DNA of 64,000 nt from R-RK-3 sp031399085 (GTDB lineage: Bacteria; Pseudomonadota; Alphaproteobacteria; Rhizobiales; Rhodomicrobiaceae): NCBI GenBank assembly GCA_031399085.1, contig JANNOQ010000049.1:22171-86170 (forward strand), in the 5' to 3' direction. The position numbers and the translations under genes are program-made. Position 1 is the stretch's first letter. Every line of letters starts with the position of its first letter. The notes beneath the pieces were generated by a model. It was not told where the DNA came from, searched no databases, and was given only the letters and a program-made list of their open reading frames with translations. This document shows, piece by piece, positions 17,933-26,575 of this stretch.

Positions 17933-18613
17933 GTGTCTCAGCAAGTCAAAGTTCATCCGCTTTTCGTGCGCTTGACGCATTGGATCAACGCGATCGCCAT
18001 CCTCATCATGATCGGCAGCGGATGGCATATTTATAACAACCACCCGATCATCGAGGGGTTCATGTTCCCTCGCTGGGCCGTCCTCGGCGGCGATCCCGAG
18101 TTGACCTATAAGCTCAACAAGGACGTTGGCTTCGGCAACGCGCTGCTCTGGCACTTCGCGGCGATGTGGGTGTTTTTCATCAACGGCACGGCGGCTCTGA
18201 TCTACGGGTTTGCGACCGGCCGGCTGCAAAGCCGCTGGCTACCGATCCGCCCCGCCGAGGTCTGGCACGATTTCCGCCAAGCGCTGCGGTTCCATCTCGC
18301 CCATGACGATCCCCGAATGTATAACGGCGTGCAGAAGCTCAGCTATGTCGGCGTGCTGCTTGCCGCTTTTTTGGTGTTCCTGTCAGGGCTCGCCATCTGG
18401 AAGCCGGTGCAATTCTCCTGGCTGACCTGGATGTTTTACGATTTTCAGGGCGCCCGCTTAGCGCATTTCATCGGCATGATCCTGATTGTGCTGTTTCTGT
18501 TGGTGCATGTCAGCTTGGCATTCTTGGTGCCAAAGACCCTCGTCGGGATGACAAAAGGGTCGGTGCGTATCGAGCCCGCTAAAGACGCGCCATCCATGCA
18601 GGCTGGGGAGTAA
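17933..18613 (+). CDS. prokaryotic cytochrome b561-family membrane subunit
   Basis: About 226 residues with four transmembrane helices. Heme-ligand histidine candidates lie in RLTHW, LLWHF, ARLAHFIG and LLVHVS, the pattern of prokaryotic cytochrome b561 (PF01292). Three bases separate it from the molybdopterin oxidoreductase gene, for which it is likely the quinol-linked electron donor or acceptor. The GTG at 17933 is chosen because GGAGAA lies seven bases before it and the upstream 24 codons (from 17861) are not conserved-looking. Confidence 0.87.
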   Translation: MSQQVKVHPLFVRLTHWINAIAILIMIGSGWHIYNNHPIIEGFMFPRWAVLGGDPELTYKLNKDVGFGNALLWHFAAMWVFFINGTAALIYGFATGRLQSRWLPIRPAEVWHDFRQALRFHLAHDDPRMYNGVQKLSYVGVLLAAFLVFLSGLAIWKPVQFSWLTWMFYDFQGARLAHFIGMILIVLFLLVHVSLAFLVPKTLVGMTKGSVRIEPAKDAPSMQAGE

Positions 18614-18616
18614 GCC

Positions 18617-19408
18617 ATGTCGATTTATCAGCCAAAGCGCTCGCCAAACCGTCCCGAAGGGTTCGATGGCAAAAAGCTGCTGGAGCCGCACAAGGCGCTC
18701 TTGATCGATATTGAGCGGCGCGGGTTCTTACGCGGCGCCGCCAGCCTTGGCGCGCTGACTCTGCTCACCGGCTGCGACATCAGCAACGATGCCAGCTTGC
18801 AGAGTGTGCTGCGTGCGATTTCGGGCTGGAACGACCGCGTGCAAGCCTGGCTGCAAGATCCGAACAAGCTTGCACCGACCTACACCGATGCGGATGTCGC
18901 CAGACCGCCGCGCTTCAACGCGTTTTACGCCATACACCAGGTAAAGCCGGTCGACGCCGCGACCTGGAAGCTCGAACTTGTGGGCAAAATCTCCGACAAG
19001 CAGCCTTGGACGAAGGACGCGATTTACGCCCTACCGAGCGAAACGCAGATCACGCGGCATATTTGCGTCGAGGGCTGGGACTATATCGGCAAATGGTCCG
19101 GCGTCCCCTTGCGGCTTTTTCTGGAGCGCATCGGCGCGGATAAGACTGCGAAATACGTCGCCTTTAAATGTTTCGACAATTACTACGGCAGCATCGACAT
19201 GGCCACGGCGCTGCATCCGCAGACGATCCTCGCCACGCATTATGACGGCAAGCCCGTTGAGGACCCCTTCGGCTTTCCCATTCGTCTGAAAACGCCGCTG
19301 AAGCTTGGCTTCAAGCAGCCGAAATGGATCACCTCCATGGAAGTGACGGATGTGTATCCCGGCGGCTATTGGGAAGATGGCGGCTATAATTGGTTCAGCG
19401 GGGTTTAG
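18617..19408 (+). CDS. Tat-exported molybdopterin oxidoreductase (sulfite oxidase/MsrP-like)
   Basis: A 263-residue protein of the sulfite-oxidase fold. A twin-arginine signal (ERRGFLRG, residues 33-40) is followed by a hydrophobic stretch ending LLTGC, a possible lipobox (Cys53), so it may be a membrane-anchored periplasmic lipoprotein. The Mo-coordinating cysteine is probably Cys150 in HICVEGW; KSP-like KTPLKLGFKQPKW and NWFSGV close the domain. It resembles MsrP/YedY, but its partner is a b561-type cytochrome rather than MsrQ/YedZ. The substrate is unknown. It needs molybdenum cofactor, and molybdate uptake genes lie 4.5 kb away. Confidence 0.86.
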   Translation: MSIYQPKRSPNRPEGFDGKKLLEPHKALLIDIERRGFLRGAASLGALTLLTGCDISNDASLQSVLRAISGWNDRVQAWLQDPNKLAPTYTDADVARPPRFNAFYAIHQVKPVDAATWKLELVGKISDKQPWTKDAIYALPSETQITRHICVEGWDYIGKWSGVPLRLFLERIGADKTAKYVAFKCFDNYYGSIDMATALHPQTILATHYDGKPVEDPFGFPIRLKTPLKLGFKQPKWITSMEVTDVYPGGYWEDGGYNWFSGV

Positions 19409-19458
19409 GGCCGCTTGTCGCGGTTCGACCCTCGCAGGACCGGCCCAGCTTTCGCCGA

Positions 19459-20928
19459 TTAGGAGGGGAAGACGATTGTGAAAACGGTTCCGGCTGCCGT
19501 GCTACTCGAGACGTGAATGGAGCCGTCGTGAAGCTCGGCGACGCGTTTCGCGATCGGCAGTCCGACTCCGCTCCCCTTAATCGTCCGGACGGCGTTTTTG
19601 CCTCTGTAAAATGGCAGAAATATTTTGGCTATTTCTTCATCTTTCAGAACGTCCCCTTGGTTCGAAATGGCGATTGAAACAGTCTCGCTCGCCTTGAAAA
19701 CCTTTATTTCTACAACCCCTTCCGCAGTTGAAAACTTGATAGCATTCTCAATCAGATTGGCGAGCGCCCGTTCGATCAGCCGAATGTCGCCGGTCAGATA
19801 AACGTTGGGGTCTTTCCAATCGACCGCCAGGCTGACATTGGCTTTTTCGGCCTCGAATTGAAGCTTTTGGCAAATGTCCTGAATCAGCTCCGTGACGGAA
19901 AAACTTTCCAATTGAAGCGGGGCTTCCGGCCCTTCCAGTTTCGCCAGATCGAAGATCCCGTCGACCATCATGCAAATGCGGTCATTGGCCTTGAGCGCCG
20001 ATGACAGATAAGTTTCCCGCCGATCCTGCTCCATTTCCTCCCATTTCATCATCAGGGTTTCCAGATAGCCCTGAATGCTGGCGATCGGCGTTTTCAGATC
20101 ATGAGAGATGTAAACCATGAATTCGCGGCGGGCATTATCGGCAGCTTTTAGCATTTGAACTTGATCGGCGATGCGACGCGCCATCTGGTCGAAGCTGAGC
20201 GCGAGCTGACCGACCTCATCGTTACCCTGAATAGCCGGGGCCGCTCCCAGATTGACAACAGGGTTTTCCGGATTGAAAGCGCTGACGGTCTGCGTCAAGC
20301 GTCTCAGCGGTGTCGTGAGGCGATAAAACGACAATGCGCCCAGCAGCATGGCCACGATTACGCTTCCCGCGACCAAGCCGCTGCTCAGACGCAGGATGTA
20401 GCTCTCGTTGAACATCGTCGCAGCGCTGCCATAGGCCTCGCCGCCGAGAACCACATAAAGATATCCGACGGTCCGCCCCGATCGCGAAATCTCAGCTGCG
20501 GAAAAAACTTTTCGGTTCTTGGGATCGCGCGGGTCGTCGCCATAGATGGGGAGCGGCTGTGCTTTTGCCACGAAAGCGTTGATCGGCTCGACCGCGACTG
20601 ACTTGAGCTTAACTTTGTCCGGCGGTGCGGCATGGGAAACGATTAGGCCCAGACCGTCGAGCAGATATATCTCAGCATTCGGATTGACCTGCATCAGCGT
20701 GGTGAAAACCTCGCCGCCAAGGTCGATGTCAGCATCGAAAATCGTGGTTTTAAGATGCTGATCCAATATGGATCGGGCCACCTCGCGATTGAGGCTCTGA
20801 TCCACAACTTCAAGGTGAGCCTTCGTTGCGGCTAATGTTAATATTAAGTAAAACGATCCCAGTGCGCCGATTAAAACTGTAAGGAAGATCAGCAGCTTAG
20901 CTGTCAAACTTCCGAACAAACTGCGCAT
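19459..20928 (-). CDS. membrane sensor histidine kinase
   Basis: About 489 residues. There are two transmembrane helices (LLIFLTVLIGALGSFYLIL near the start and SGLVAGSVIVAMLLGALSFY near 195), a periplasmic sensor domain of about 150 residues between them, a HAMP segment (RLTTPLRRLTQTVSAF), the H-box YISHDLKTPIASIQGYL with the phospho-acceptor histidine, and HATPase blocks NLIENAIKFS, FYRGKNAVRTIKGSGVGL. It would phosphorylate the regulator encoded just upstream, whose stop overlaps its ATG (ATGA). The signal is unknown. It converges on the molybdopterin oxidoreductase gene, which it may or may not control. Confidence 0.92.
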   Translation of the reverse strand: MRSLFGSLTAKLLIFLTVLIGALGSFYLILTLAATKAHLEVVDQSLNREVARSILDQHLKTTIFDADIDLGGEVFTTLMQVNPNAEIYLLDGLGLIVSHAAPPDKVKLKSVAVEPINAFVAKAQPLPIYGDDPRDPKNRKVFSAAEISRSGRTVGYLYVVLGGEAYGSAATMFNESYILRLSSGLVAGSVIVAMLLGALSFYRLTTPLRRLTQTVSAFNPENPVVNLGAAPAIQGNDEVGQLALSFDQMARRIADQVQMLKAADNARREFMVYISHDLKTPIASIQGYLETLMMKWEEMEQDRRETYLSSALKANDRICMMVDGIFDLAKLEGPEAPLQLESFSVTELIQDICQKLQFEAEKANVSLAVDWKDPNVYLTGDIRLIERALANLIENAIKFSTAEGVVEIKVFKASETVSIAISNQGDVLKDEEIAKIFLPFYRGKNAVRTIKGSGVGLPIAKRVAELHDGSIHVSSSTAAGTVFTIVFPS

Positions 20929-21674
20929 CACTCGGCCTGGGTGTTGAATTTGTAGCCGACACCCCAAACGGTCAAAATAAATCGCGGCTGTCGCGGGTCG
21001 TCTTCGATCTTTGCTCTGAGACGATTGATGTGCGAGTTCACCGTATGATCATAACCGAGATGGCTGTAGCCCCACACCTGGTCGAGCAGATGCGCGCGCG
21101 TAAACACACGGCCGGGATATTTAATGAAATGGAGCAGGAGATCGAATTCCTTCGCGGTCAGCTCGACGGACTTATCGCCGATCTGCACCGAGTGCTCGCC
21201 AATGTTCAAGGTGACCCGGCCGAGCTTTAGCACCTCCACAGCTTCAAGATGCTGACGATGCAGCCCCGGCTGCGTGCGCCGCATGATCGCCTTAACGCGC
21301 GCCAGCAATTCGCGAATGCTGAATGGCTTGGTCAGATAATCGTCGGCGCCCATTTCCAGACCCAGCACGCGGTCGATTTCCGACGACCTGCCCGTCAACA
21401 TTAAAACAGAGGTTTCGACGTCGGACTGGCGCAGAATTCTGCAGATCTCGAGCCCGTCGATCTCGGGAAGGCCGAGATCCAAAATCAGCAGCTTGTATTT
21501 ACCGGATTTTGCCAGTTGAAGCCCGGAACGGCCGCTGTTTGTGAGTTCTACCTCATACCCTGCGTCTTTGAGGTGAAGCGGCAGGAGGTTGCCCAAATCG
21601 GGGCAGTCCTCGACAATGAGCACGCGCGGGAGCGATTGATCCCTCGGTTGTTCCACCAGGCGCAAAGTGCTCAT
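20928..21674 (-). CDS. OmpR/PhoB-family response regulator
   Basis: About 248 residues from the ATG at 21674 (GGAA upstream); a longer start at 21734 is possible. The receiver domain has the acidic pair in LIVEDCPDLG, the phospho-acceptor Asp in LLILDLGLPEIDGL, and the conserved Lys in DDYLTKPFSIRELLARV. The C-terminal winged helix is shown by LTAKEFDLLLHFIKYPGRVFTRAHLLDQVWG and VNSHINRLRAKIEDDPRQPRFILTVWGVGYKF. It is encoded ahead of and overlapping its sensor kinase. A direct repeat at 21786-21805, upstream of its start, is a candidate binding site. Confidence 0.93.
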   Translation of the reverse strand: MSTLRLVEQPRDQSLPRVLIVEDCPDLGNLLPLHLKDAGYEVELTNSGRSGLQLAKSGKYKLLILDLGLPEIDGLEICRILRQSDVETSVLMLTGRSSEIDRVLGLEMGADDYLTKPFSIRELLARVKAIMRRTQPGLHRQHLEAVEVLKLGRVTLNIGEHSVQIGDKSVELTAKEFDLLLHFIKYPGRVFTRAHLLDQVWGYSHLGYDHTVNSHINRLRAKIEDDPRQPRFILTVWGVGYKFNTQAE

Positions 21675-21785
21675 CGCAGTTCCATTCCGGACGGGTCGAG
21701 GCGAGTTTCTTAACCGCTCCTGGCTATCATACATTTAGGCCAATGCCCCGTCAGCCGCCAGCCCCTCTCTCGCACTTGTGTTGCG

Positions 21786-21805
21786 CGTGAGAAAAACGTG
21801 AGAAA
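21786..21805. promoter_or_regulatory. 11-bp-spaced direct repeat, candidate OmpR-type operator
   Basis: CGTGAGAAA occurs at 21786-21794 and again at 21797-21805, so the repeat unit recurs every 11 bases, close to one helical turn. Tandem half-sites of this spacing are the usual target of OmpR/PhoB-family regulators. It lies in the divergent space between the response regulator (start 21674) and the small secreted protein (start 21956), so it could serve either. Confidence 0.45.
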
Positions 21806-21955
21806 TTCGACATTTGCGCGGGATGTATCTCGGTCAATTTCCTCAGGCGGCCAGAATAGACGTTACGGCTGACCGTCGTGCCGACGGTTCGATGGACACG
21901 CCGTGATTGAGGGGCCAGCCCACTTAGTAGAGCTTTATTCGCAAAGGAACGCCTT

Positions 21956-22210
21956 ATGATTCGCAAAATTTCCGCATGTGCTTTGCTCGTGACATTTCTG
22001 GCGACGCCGGCGTTCTCGCAATCCATGGATTGCGAGCAGGAATTCCGCGTTCGCGTCAACAAGATGATGGGCAAGCCCGACATCCGGATGCCGATCAACG
22101 ACATGGTCGCCGCGACGCGCTTCATGATCCAGGGATATGATGCCTGCATGAAGGGCGACATGGCCGGAGCGAAGGCCTTTTTCGAAAATGCCGGAAAATA
22201 CGGCAACTGA
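21956..22210 (+). CDS. small secreted protein of unknown function
   Basis: 84 residues, starting with a clear signal peptide (MIRKISACALLVTFLATPAFS, cleavage after AFS). The mature part is about 63 residues with two cysteines (DCEQEF and YDACMK) that could form a disulfide in the periplasm. It is helical and charged, ending MAGAKAFFENAGKYGN. I do not recognise a named family. AAAGGA precedes the ATG at good distance. It is divergent from the two-component system, with which it shares a promoter region containing a candidate operator. Confidence 0.72.
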   Translation: MIRKISACALLVTFLATPAFSQSMDCEQEFRVRVNKMMGKPDIRMPINDMVAATRFMIQGYDACMKGDMAGAKAFFENAGKYGN

Positions 22211-22225
22211 AGTTACGCCGCGACG

Positions 22226-22250
22226 CTCCCTCTCTATATTTGGGAGGGAG
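22226..22250 (+). terminator. hairpin downstream of the small secreted protein
   Basis: CTCCCTC (22226-22232) and GAGGGAG (22244-22250) form a 7-bp stem 15 bases after the stop codon. No T-run follows, so it is a weak intrinsic terminator or a 3'-end protecting stem. Confidence 0.35.
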
Positions 22251-22500
22251 TGTCCGCCGTCCATCTCGGCGACCATGCTGCCTTGAGATCCTCTGCCGCC
22301 CAGGGCTTACAATTGCTGCCCTGCCGGCGCTTTCTGCCGCCCTTCTCTGACACGCGAGACAGCGCTTGCTTTTTAGCAAGGGATGTCGAATTCCTGAACG
22401 ATTTTAATAATTTGTGAGTTCTTTGAGATGCTGGCGCGATGTGTCTGCGCGATGCTCCACGCGTTGCAAACCAACGTGCCCGCAAGGGAAAAGGAGTCAC

Positions 22501-23751
22501 ATGTTTATGCATCTCGTTGAAATGCCCATTGGGAAGCGGAGGCTGCTCCGTCGGGTCACCCCCGCGCTTGGCGCAGCCCTCCTCACCTTGGCGGCATTTC
22601 AGCCCGCGATGGCCGAAGTTGTCGTGCGCGGCGTTGAAGGTAAGCCGCTGCATGAGGCGCGGCCAGCACCCGCCTTCATCGCGCCCGATGCGAAGATCGT
22701 CGTGGCCCAGCCCTCGCCGTCGGAGGTCAATCCATCGTTCCTTGGGCCGGTTCTGCTGATGAAATCGGCACATATCGACCTAGAAAAAGGCACCGCCCGC
22801 TTGCCACTGCGCCGAGGCCAGCTAAAGACCGGGGAAAAGGTCTGGTTCGTCGTGACGGATGTGACGGATCGTGATCTGGCGGAGCTGCACGGCATACCCT
22901 ATGCCGCCAAAATGGCCTATGGCTTGACCGGGCGCGCCTTCCGCGAAGCCGTGATCGAGAAGGACGGAGCATGGACGTTCAACCACGGCAAGGTCGATTT
23001 CGCTCCGAAATGGGAAATTACGCCAGGCGATGCTCCCAATCTCTTCCCGCCGAAGAAGGCCAAGCCCGGCTCGGTGGGAGATGCGGACTATTCGCCCATC
23101 GTGCGCGTTACCAATTCCGGCAAAGGCGCGGTTTTCAATGCGCCGATGCTCGCTTTCAATGTCAGCGAGGATAAACTCAACGAGTTCTGCGATGGCAAAC
23201 CGGACAAGTCCCTCGTTCACGATAAGGTCGTGTCGATATGCCCGCGCACGGGCGTCGTCGAACTCAAGCTGACACTGGGCTACACCTTTTCAAAGCCGAT
23301 CCTCTATCTGTCGACCGATGCCAATGATGAGTTGGTGTCGACGCTGGAGGAAGCGACCTATTCCGAGGCGATGAAGGATCTTCCCTTCGCAAACCAGGAC
23401 GCCGATCCGGGCGAAGCGGCCGAGCGCATTTATGTGTTCGTCAACGGCCATACCGGCATTGACAATCCGCATCGGCAGGGGCTGAACAGCGTGCTCGGCG
23501 GTGATGGGCGCGGACCTCTCAACGTCTTGGGCGGCATTCCGACTATCAATCTTGACTATAGCCCGATGTGGCGAGTCTTTCCGGCGGTCTGGACAGATGA
23601 AGCCGTCAAGAAGGGCTATCGCGCAAAGCTCACCGACGCGATCCACATTGAGGAGTTCGGCGCTAGAGGGTTCATCAAGAGCCTCGATGGCAGCGACCTG
23701 CGCGCTGTGGGCTTTATCGTCAATTGCCCGGTGGTTTACCGGGTCAACTAA
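22501..23751 (+). CDS. conserved secreted protein of unknown function
   Basis: About 416 residues from an ATG preceded by AAAAGGAG. A signal peptide (GAALLTLAAFQPAMA) is followed by a long soluble domain with no membrane segment. Recognisable stretches are VWFVVTDVTDRDLAELHGIPYAAKM, DADYSPIVRVTNSG, HDKVVSICPRTGVVELKLTLGYTFSKPILYLSTDA and INLDYSPMWRVFPAVW. They suggest a beta-rich exported protein, and similar proteins are generally annotated as hypothetical. Two cysteines (FCDGKPDKS and SICPR) may pair. It ends just before a strong intrinsic terminator, so it is monocistronic or last in its unit. No function is assigned. Confidence 0.75.
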   Translation: MFMHLVEMPIGKRRLLRRVTPALGAALLTLAAFQPAMAEVVVRGVEGKPLHEARPAPAFIAPDAKIVVAQPSPSEVNPSFLGPVLLMKSAHIDLEKGTARLPLRRGQLKTGEKVWFVVTDVTDRDLAELHGIPYAAKMAYGLTGRAFREAVIEKDGAWTFNHGKVDFAPKWEITPGDAPNLFPPKKAKPGSVGDADYSPIVRVTNSGKGAVFNAPMLAFNVSEDKLNEFCDGKPDKSLVHDKVVSICPRTGVVELKLTLGYTFSKPILYLSTDANDELVSTLEEATYSEAMKDLPFANQDADPGEAAERIYVFVNGHTGIDNPHRQGLNSVLGGDGRGPLNVLGGIPTINLDYSPMWRVFPAVWTDEAVKKGYRAKLTDAIHIEEFGARGFIKSLDGSDLRAVGFIVNCPVVYRVN

Positions 23752-23768
23752 GCGGTTTGCTCCCAAAA

Positions 23769-23800
23769 TGCCGGCTTCCTCGCGAAGCCGGCAGCTTTTT
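23769..23800 (+). terminator. Rho-independent terminator
   Basis: TGCCGGCTTC (23769-23778) pairs perfectly with GAAGCCGGCA (23784-23793) around a five-base loop and is followed by GC and a run of five T. This is a strong intrinsic terminator for the secreted-protein gene that ends at 23751, and it isolates the mod operon from it. Confidence 0.88.
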
Positions 23801-23867
23801 CCCCAAGGCGGCTCGCAATATCCCGTTGAAGATAACGCTTGCGAAGCACAAGGCGCAGCGGCTAAAT

Positions 23868-23893
23868 ATCGATATGTTCGGGTGAATATATCG
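23868..23893. promoter_or_regulatory. candidate ModE-binding Mo-box
   Basis: TCGATAT (23868-23874) and its inverse ATATCGA (23887-23893) flank a 12-base centre, ending 11 bases before the modA ATG. The arms resemble the ATAT-rich inverted repeat bound by molybdate-loaded ModE upstream of modABC operons. A ModE-type protein is encoded at 27107-27505. The position over the start region fits repression by excess molybdate. Confidence 0.6.
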
Positions 23894-23904
23894 AGAGCGT
23901 TGCC

Positions 23905-24705
23905 ATGTTCAATTCTGCATCCTTCTTCCGCTCGCCAGCCCGTCTTCGCGCGCGGGCCGCTTTTGCTCTCTTGACCGTTATCTCCGTCGCTTTATCAGGC
24001 GGCGCGCAAGCTGGCGAAGTCAAAGTCGCCGTGGCGGCGAATTTCACGGAGGCGGCGAAGGAGATTGGCGCCCTGTTCGAAAAATCCAGCGGACACAAGG
24101 CCGTTTTTAGCTTCGGCGCGACCGGCCAGCTTTTTACGCAGATTTCCCAGGATGCGCCTTTCGAAGTTTTCCTCTCCGCCGATCAGACGACGGCGAAAAA
24201 GGCGGCGGATGACGGTTTTGCCCTAGAGGATAGCCGCTTCACCTACGCCACCGGCAAGATCGTGCTGTTCAGCAAGGACAAGGACCTCGTCAAGGGCGAG
24301 GCGACTTTGAAGGACGGGAAGTTCACCAAGATCGCCATCGCCAATCCGGCGACCGCCCCTTACGGCGCCGCCGCTGTCGAGGCAATGAAGGCGCTCGGCG
24401 TCTATGACAGCCTCAGCGCGAAGATCGTCCAGGGCCAGAACATCTCCCAGACCTATCAGTTCGTCGAGACCAGCAATGCCGAACTCGGCTTTGTGGCTCT
24501 GTCGCAAGTCATCGGCAAGGGCGACGGATCGCGCTGGGTCGTGCCCGCTAACTTGTATACCGTCATCGCCCAGGACGCCGTGCTGTTGAAGAAAGGCGCG
24601 GAGAACGAAGCGGCGCGCGCGTTTCTTGCGTTCCTCAAGGGTCCCGAATCTCTCGCGGTAAAGGACAAATTCGGTTACGGCTCGGCGGCCAATAGCGGGT
24701 CTTAA
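23905..24705 (+). CDS. modA: molybdate ABC transporter substrate-binding protein ModA
   Basis: A 266-residue periplasmic binding protein with a signal peptide (FALLTVISVALSGGAQAGE). The mature start VKVAVAANFTEAAKEIGALFEKSSGHKAVFSFGATGQLFTQI and PFEVFLSADQ are typical of ModA, in which backbone amides, serines and a tyrosine hold the oxyanion. It captures molybdate (or tungstate) for the ModB channel. ModB starts 5 bases downstream. No good Shine-Dalgarno is visible; the candidate Mo-box ends 11 bases before the ATG, so the transcript leader must be very short or the start is leaderless. Confidence 0.94.
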   Translation: MFNSASFFRSPARLRARAAFALLTVISVALSGGAQAGEVKVAVAANFTEAAKEIGALFEKSSGHKAVFSFGATGQLFTQISQDAPFEVFLSADQTTAKKAADDGFALEDSRFTYATGKIVLFSKDKDLVKGEATLKDGKFTKIAIANPATAPYGAAAVEAMKALGVYDSLSAKIVQGQNISQTYQFVETSNAELGFVALSQVIGKGDGSRWVVPANLYTVIAQDAVLLKKGAENEAARAFLAFLKGPESLAVKDKFGYGSAANSGS

Positions 24706-24710
24706 AGCTC

Positions 24711-25394
24711 ATGCCCGATTTCACCGAGCTGTGGTCGCCGATCCGGCTGACGCTTGAGCTGGCCACGATCACAACCATTCTGCTTCTTATGATCGGGACG
24801 CCGATCGCCTGGTGGCTGGCGCGCTCGCAGGCGACCTGGAAGGAAGCTGTCGCGACGGTCGTTGCGCTGCCGCTGGTGCTGCCGCCGACCGTGCTGGGCT
24901 TCTACCTGCTGATTGCGCTCGGCCCGAACGGCCCCGTCGGCTGGCTGGCGAGCCTGGGCGGCGGGCGCACCCTTGCCTTCAGCTTCGAAGGGCTGGTGAT
25001 CGGATCGGTGCTGTTCTCCATGCCCTTCGTGGTCCAGCCGATCCGCAACGCTTTCGAAGCGTTCGGCGACCGGCCGCTTGAGGTCGCCGCCACCTTGCGC
25101 GCCTCGCCTTGGGACCGTTTCTGGACGGTTGCGATCCCGCTCGCCCGGCCCGGCTTCATGACCGGCGCGGTTCTGGGATTTGCGCATACGGTCGGCGAAT
25201 TCGGCGTCGTGCTGATGATCGGCGGCAACATTCCGGGCGAGACCAAGGTGCTTTCGATCGCGATTTTCGACTATGTCGAGACCTTGCAATGGACCAAGGC
25301 GCACATCCTGGCTGGCGGAATGCTGGTCTTCTCCTTCATCGTCATCCTGGCGATGATGCTGCTCGAAAAGCGGATCGGGCGGCCCGGCACATGA
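24711..25394 (+). CDS. modB: molybdate ABC transporter permease ModB
   Basis: A 227-residue inner-membrane permease with five to six helices. The binding-protein-dependent transport EAA-type loop is seen in PLEVAATLRASPWDRFWTVAIPLARPG, and LPLVLPPTVLGFYLLIALG is characteristic of ModB. It forms the channel driven by ModC. The stop overlaps the modC ATG (ATGA), giving a tightly coupled modABC unit. Confidence 0.95.
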   Translation: MPDFTELWSPIRLTLELATITTILLLMIGTPIAWWLARSQATWKEAVATVVALPLVLPPTVLGFYLLIALGPNGPVGWLASLGGGRTLAFSFEGLVIGSVLFSMPFVVQPIRNAFEAFGDRPLEVAATLRASPWDRFWTVAIPLARPGFMTGAVLGFAHTVGEFGVVLMIGGNIPGETKVLSIAIFDYVETLQWTKAHILAGGMLVFSFIVILAMMLLEKRIGRPGT

Positions 25395-26575
25395 CCGGGC
25401 GCGAGGCGACCATCCAGGCCGCCTTCACCGGGGTTCTGGGGAGTTTTTCGCTCGATGTGGAATTCGAGGCTCCGATGCGGGGCATCACCGCACTTTTCGG
25501 ACCATCGGGCTGCGGCAAGACGACGGTTCTACGCTGCATGGCGGGCCTTCAGAGGCTCGCCGGTAAGCTGACAGTCGGCGATGAGATTTGGCAGGACGAT
25601 GCGCAACAGATCTTCCGCAAGCCACATGAGCGCCCCATCGGCTATGTCTTTCAGGAAGCCAGCCTTTTTCCCCATCTCTCGGTGCTTAAAAATTTGCGCT
25701 ACGGAGCGCGGCGGGCAGAAAAACAAGGCGTGGAGCTAGCCATCAAAGAGACGGAGATCGTCGAGTTGCTTGGTATCGGCCATCTTCTCGACCGTGCGCC
25801 GCTGGCGCTGTCCGGAGGCGAACGGCAGCGCGTCGCCGTCGGCCGCGCCTTGCTATCGCAGCCGCGCCTGTTGCTGATGGACGAGCCGCTTTCCGCGCTC
25901 GATCGCATGACGAAAGACGAGATCCTCCCCTATTTCGAGGCGCTGCACGAGCATCTCTCGATCCCGATCGTCTATGTCAGTCACGACATTGCCGAGGTGG
26001 AGCGGCTGGCGGACACGCTGGTGCTGTTGGACCGCGGGCGCGTGCTGGCATCAGGCCCGCTATTTGAGCTTGAAGCCGATCCGAGCCTGCCGCTCCTGCG
26101 CGCGCCTGACGCCGCGATGACGCTGGAGGGACGGATCGCCAGCGTCGATGAAACCTATGCGCTCACCGTCTTCGCGGTGCCTGGGGGAACGCTCATCGTC
26201 CCGGGCCTCCAGGGCGAGGTGGGCAGCCTTCGCCGTCTGCGCATCAGCGCCGCCGATGTGAGTTTCACCCTCGTGCGCCCGCAAGGGACGACCATCCTGA
26301 ACTGCCTGCCCGCGCGTATCCTGTCCGTCACGGGTCAGGAAAACGGCGGGGCGCAGGTGAACATCGTCGCAGCTCTCGGCGAGGATGGAGCAGGCGCAAG
26401 GATTGCCGCGCGCATCACGCGCAAATCCCAGGACGCTTTGGGGTTAGCAGCGGGCTCGGCCGTTTTCGCCCAGATTAAAAGCGTGGCGTTGCTCGCATCA
26501 GGCTCGGGACATGCCGTTGAACGCTTAGGCAAACTGCAACAGCGGTCGATTAACTCCGGCAGCGTCGCCGAATAG
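25391..26575 (+). CDS. modC: molybdate ABC transporter ATP-binding protein ModC
   Basis: About 394 residues. The nucleotide-binding domain has Walker A GPSGCGKTT (about 37-45), the signature LSGGERQRVAVGRALL, Walker B LLLMDEPLSALD and the H-loop YVSHDIAEVE. The C-terminal part (from about 285) is the molybdate-binding MOP/TOBE domain seen in ModC, with LPARILSVTGQENGGAQVNIVAALG and GSAVFAQIKSVALLA. It powers molybdate import. The ATG at 25391 overlapping the modB stop is the natural start; the longer in-frame frame upstream lies inside modB. Confidence 0.95.
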   Translation: MTGREATIQAAFTGVLGSFSLDVEFEAPMRGITALFGPSGCGKTTVLRCMAGLQRLAGKLTVGDEIWQDDAQQIFRKPHERPIGYVFQEASLFPHLSVLKNLRYGARRAEKQGVELAIKETEIVELLGIGHLLDRAPLALSGGERQRVAVGRALLSQPRLLLMDEPLSALDRMTKDEILPYFEALHEHLSIPIVYVSHDIAEVERLADTLVLLDRGRVLASGPLFELEADPSLPLLRAPDAAMTLEGRIASVDETYALTVFAVPGGTLIVPGLQGEVGSLRRLRISAADVSFTLVRPQGTTILNCLPARILSVTGQENGGAQVNIVAALGEDGAGARIAARITRKSQDALGLAAGSAVFAQIKSVALLASGSGHAVERLGKLQQRSINSGSVAE

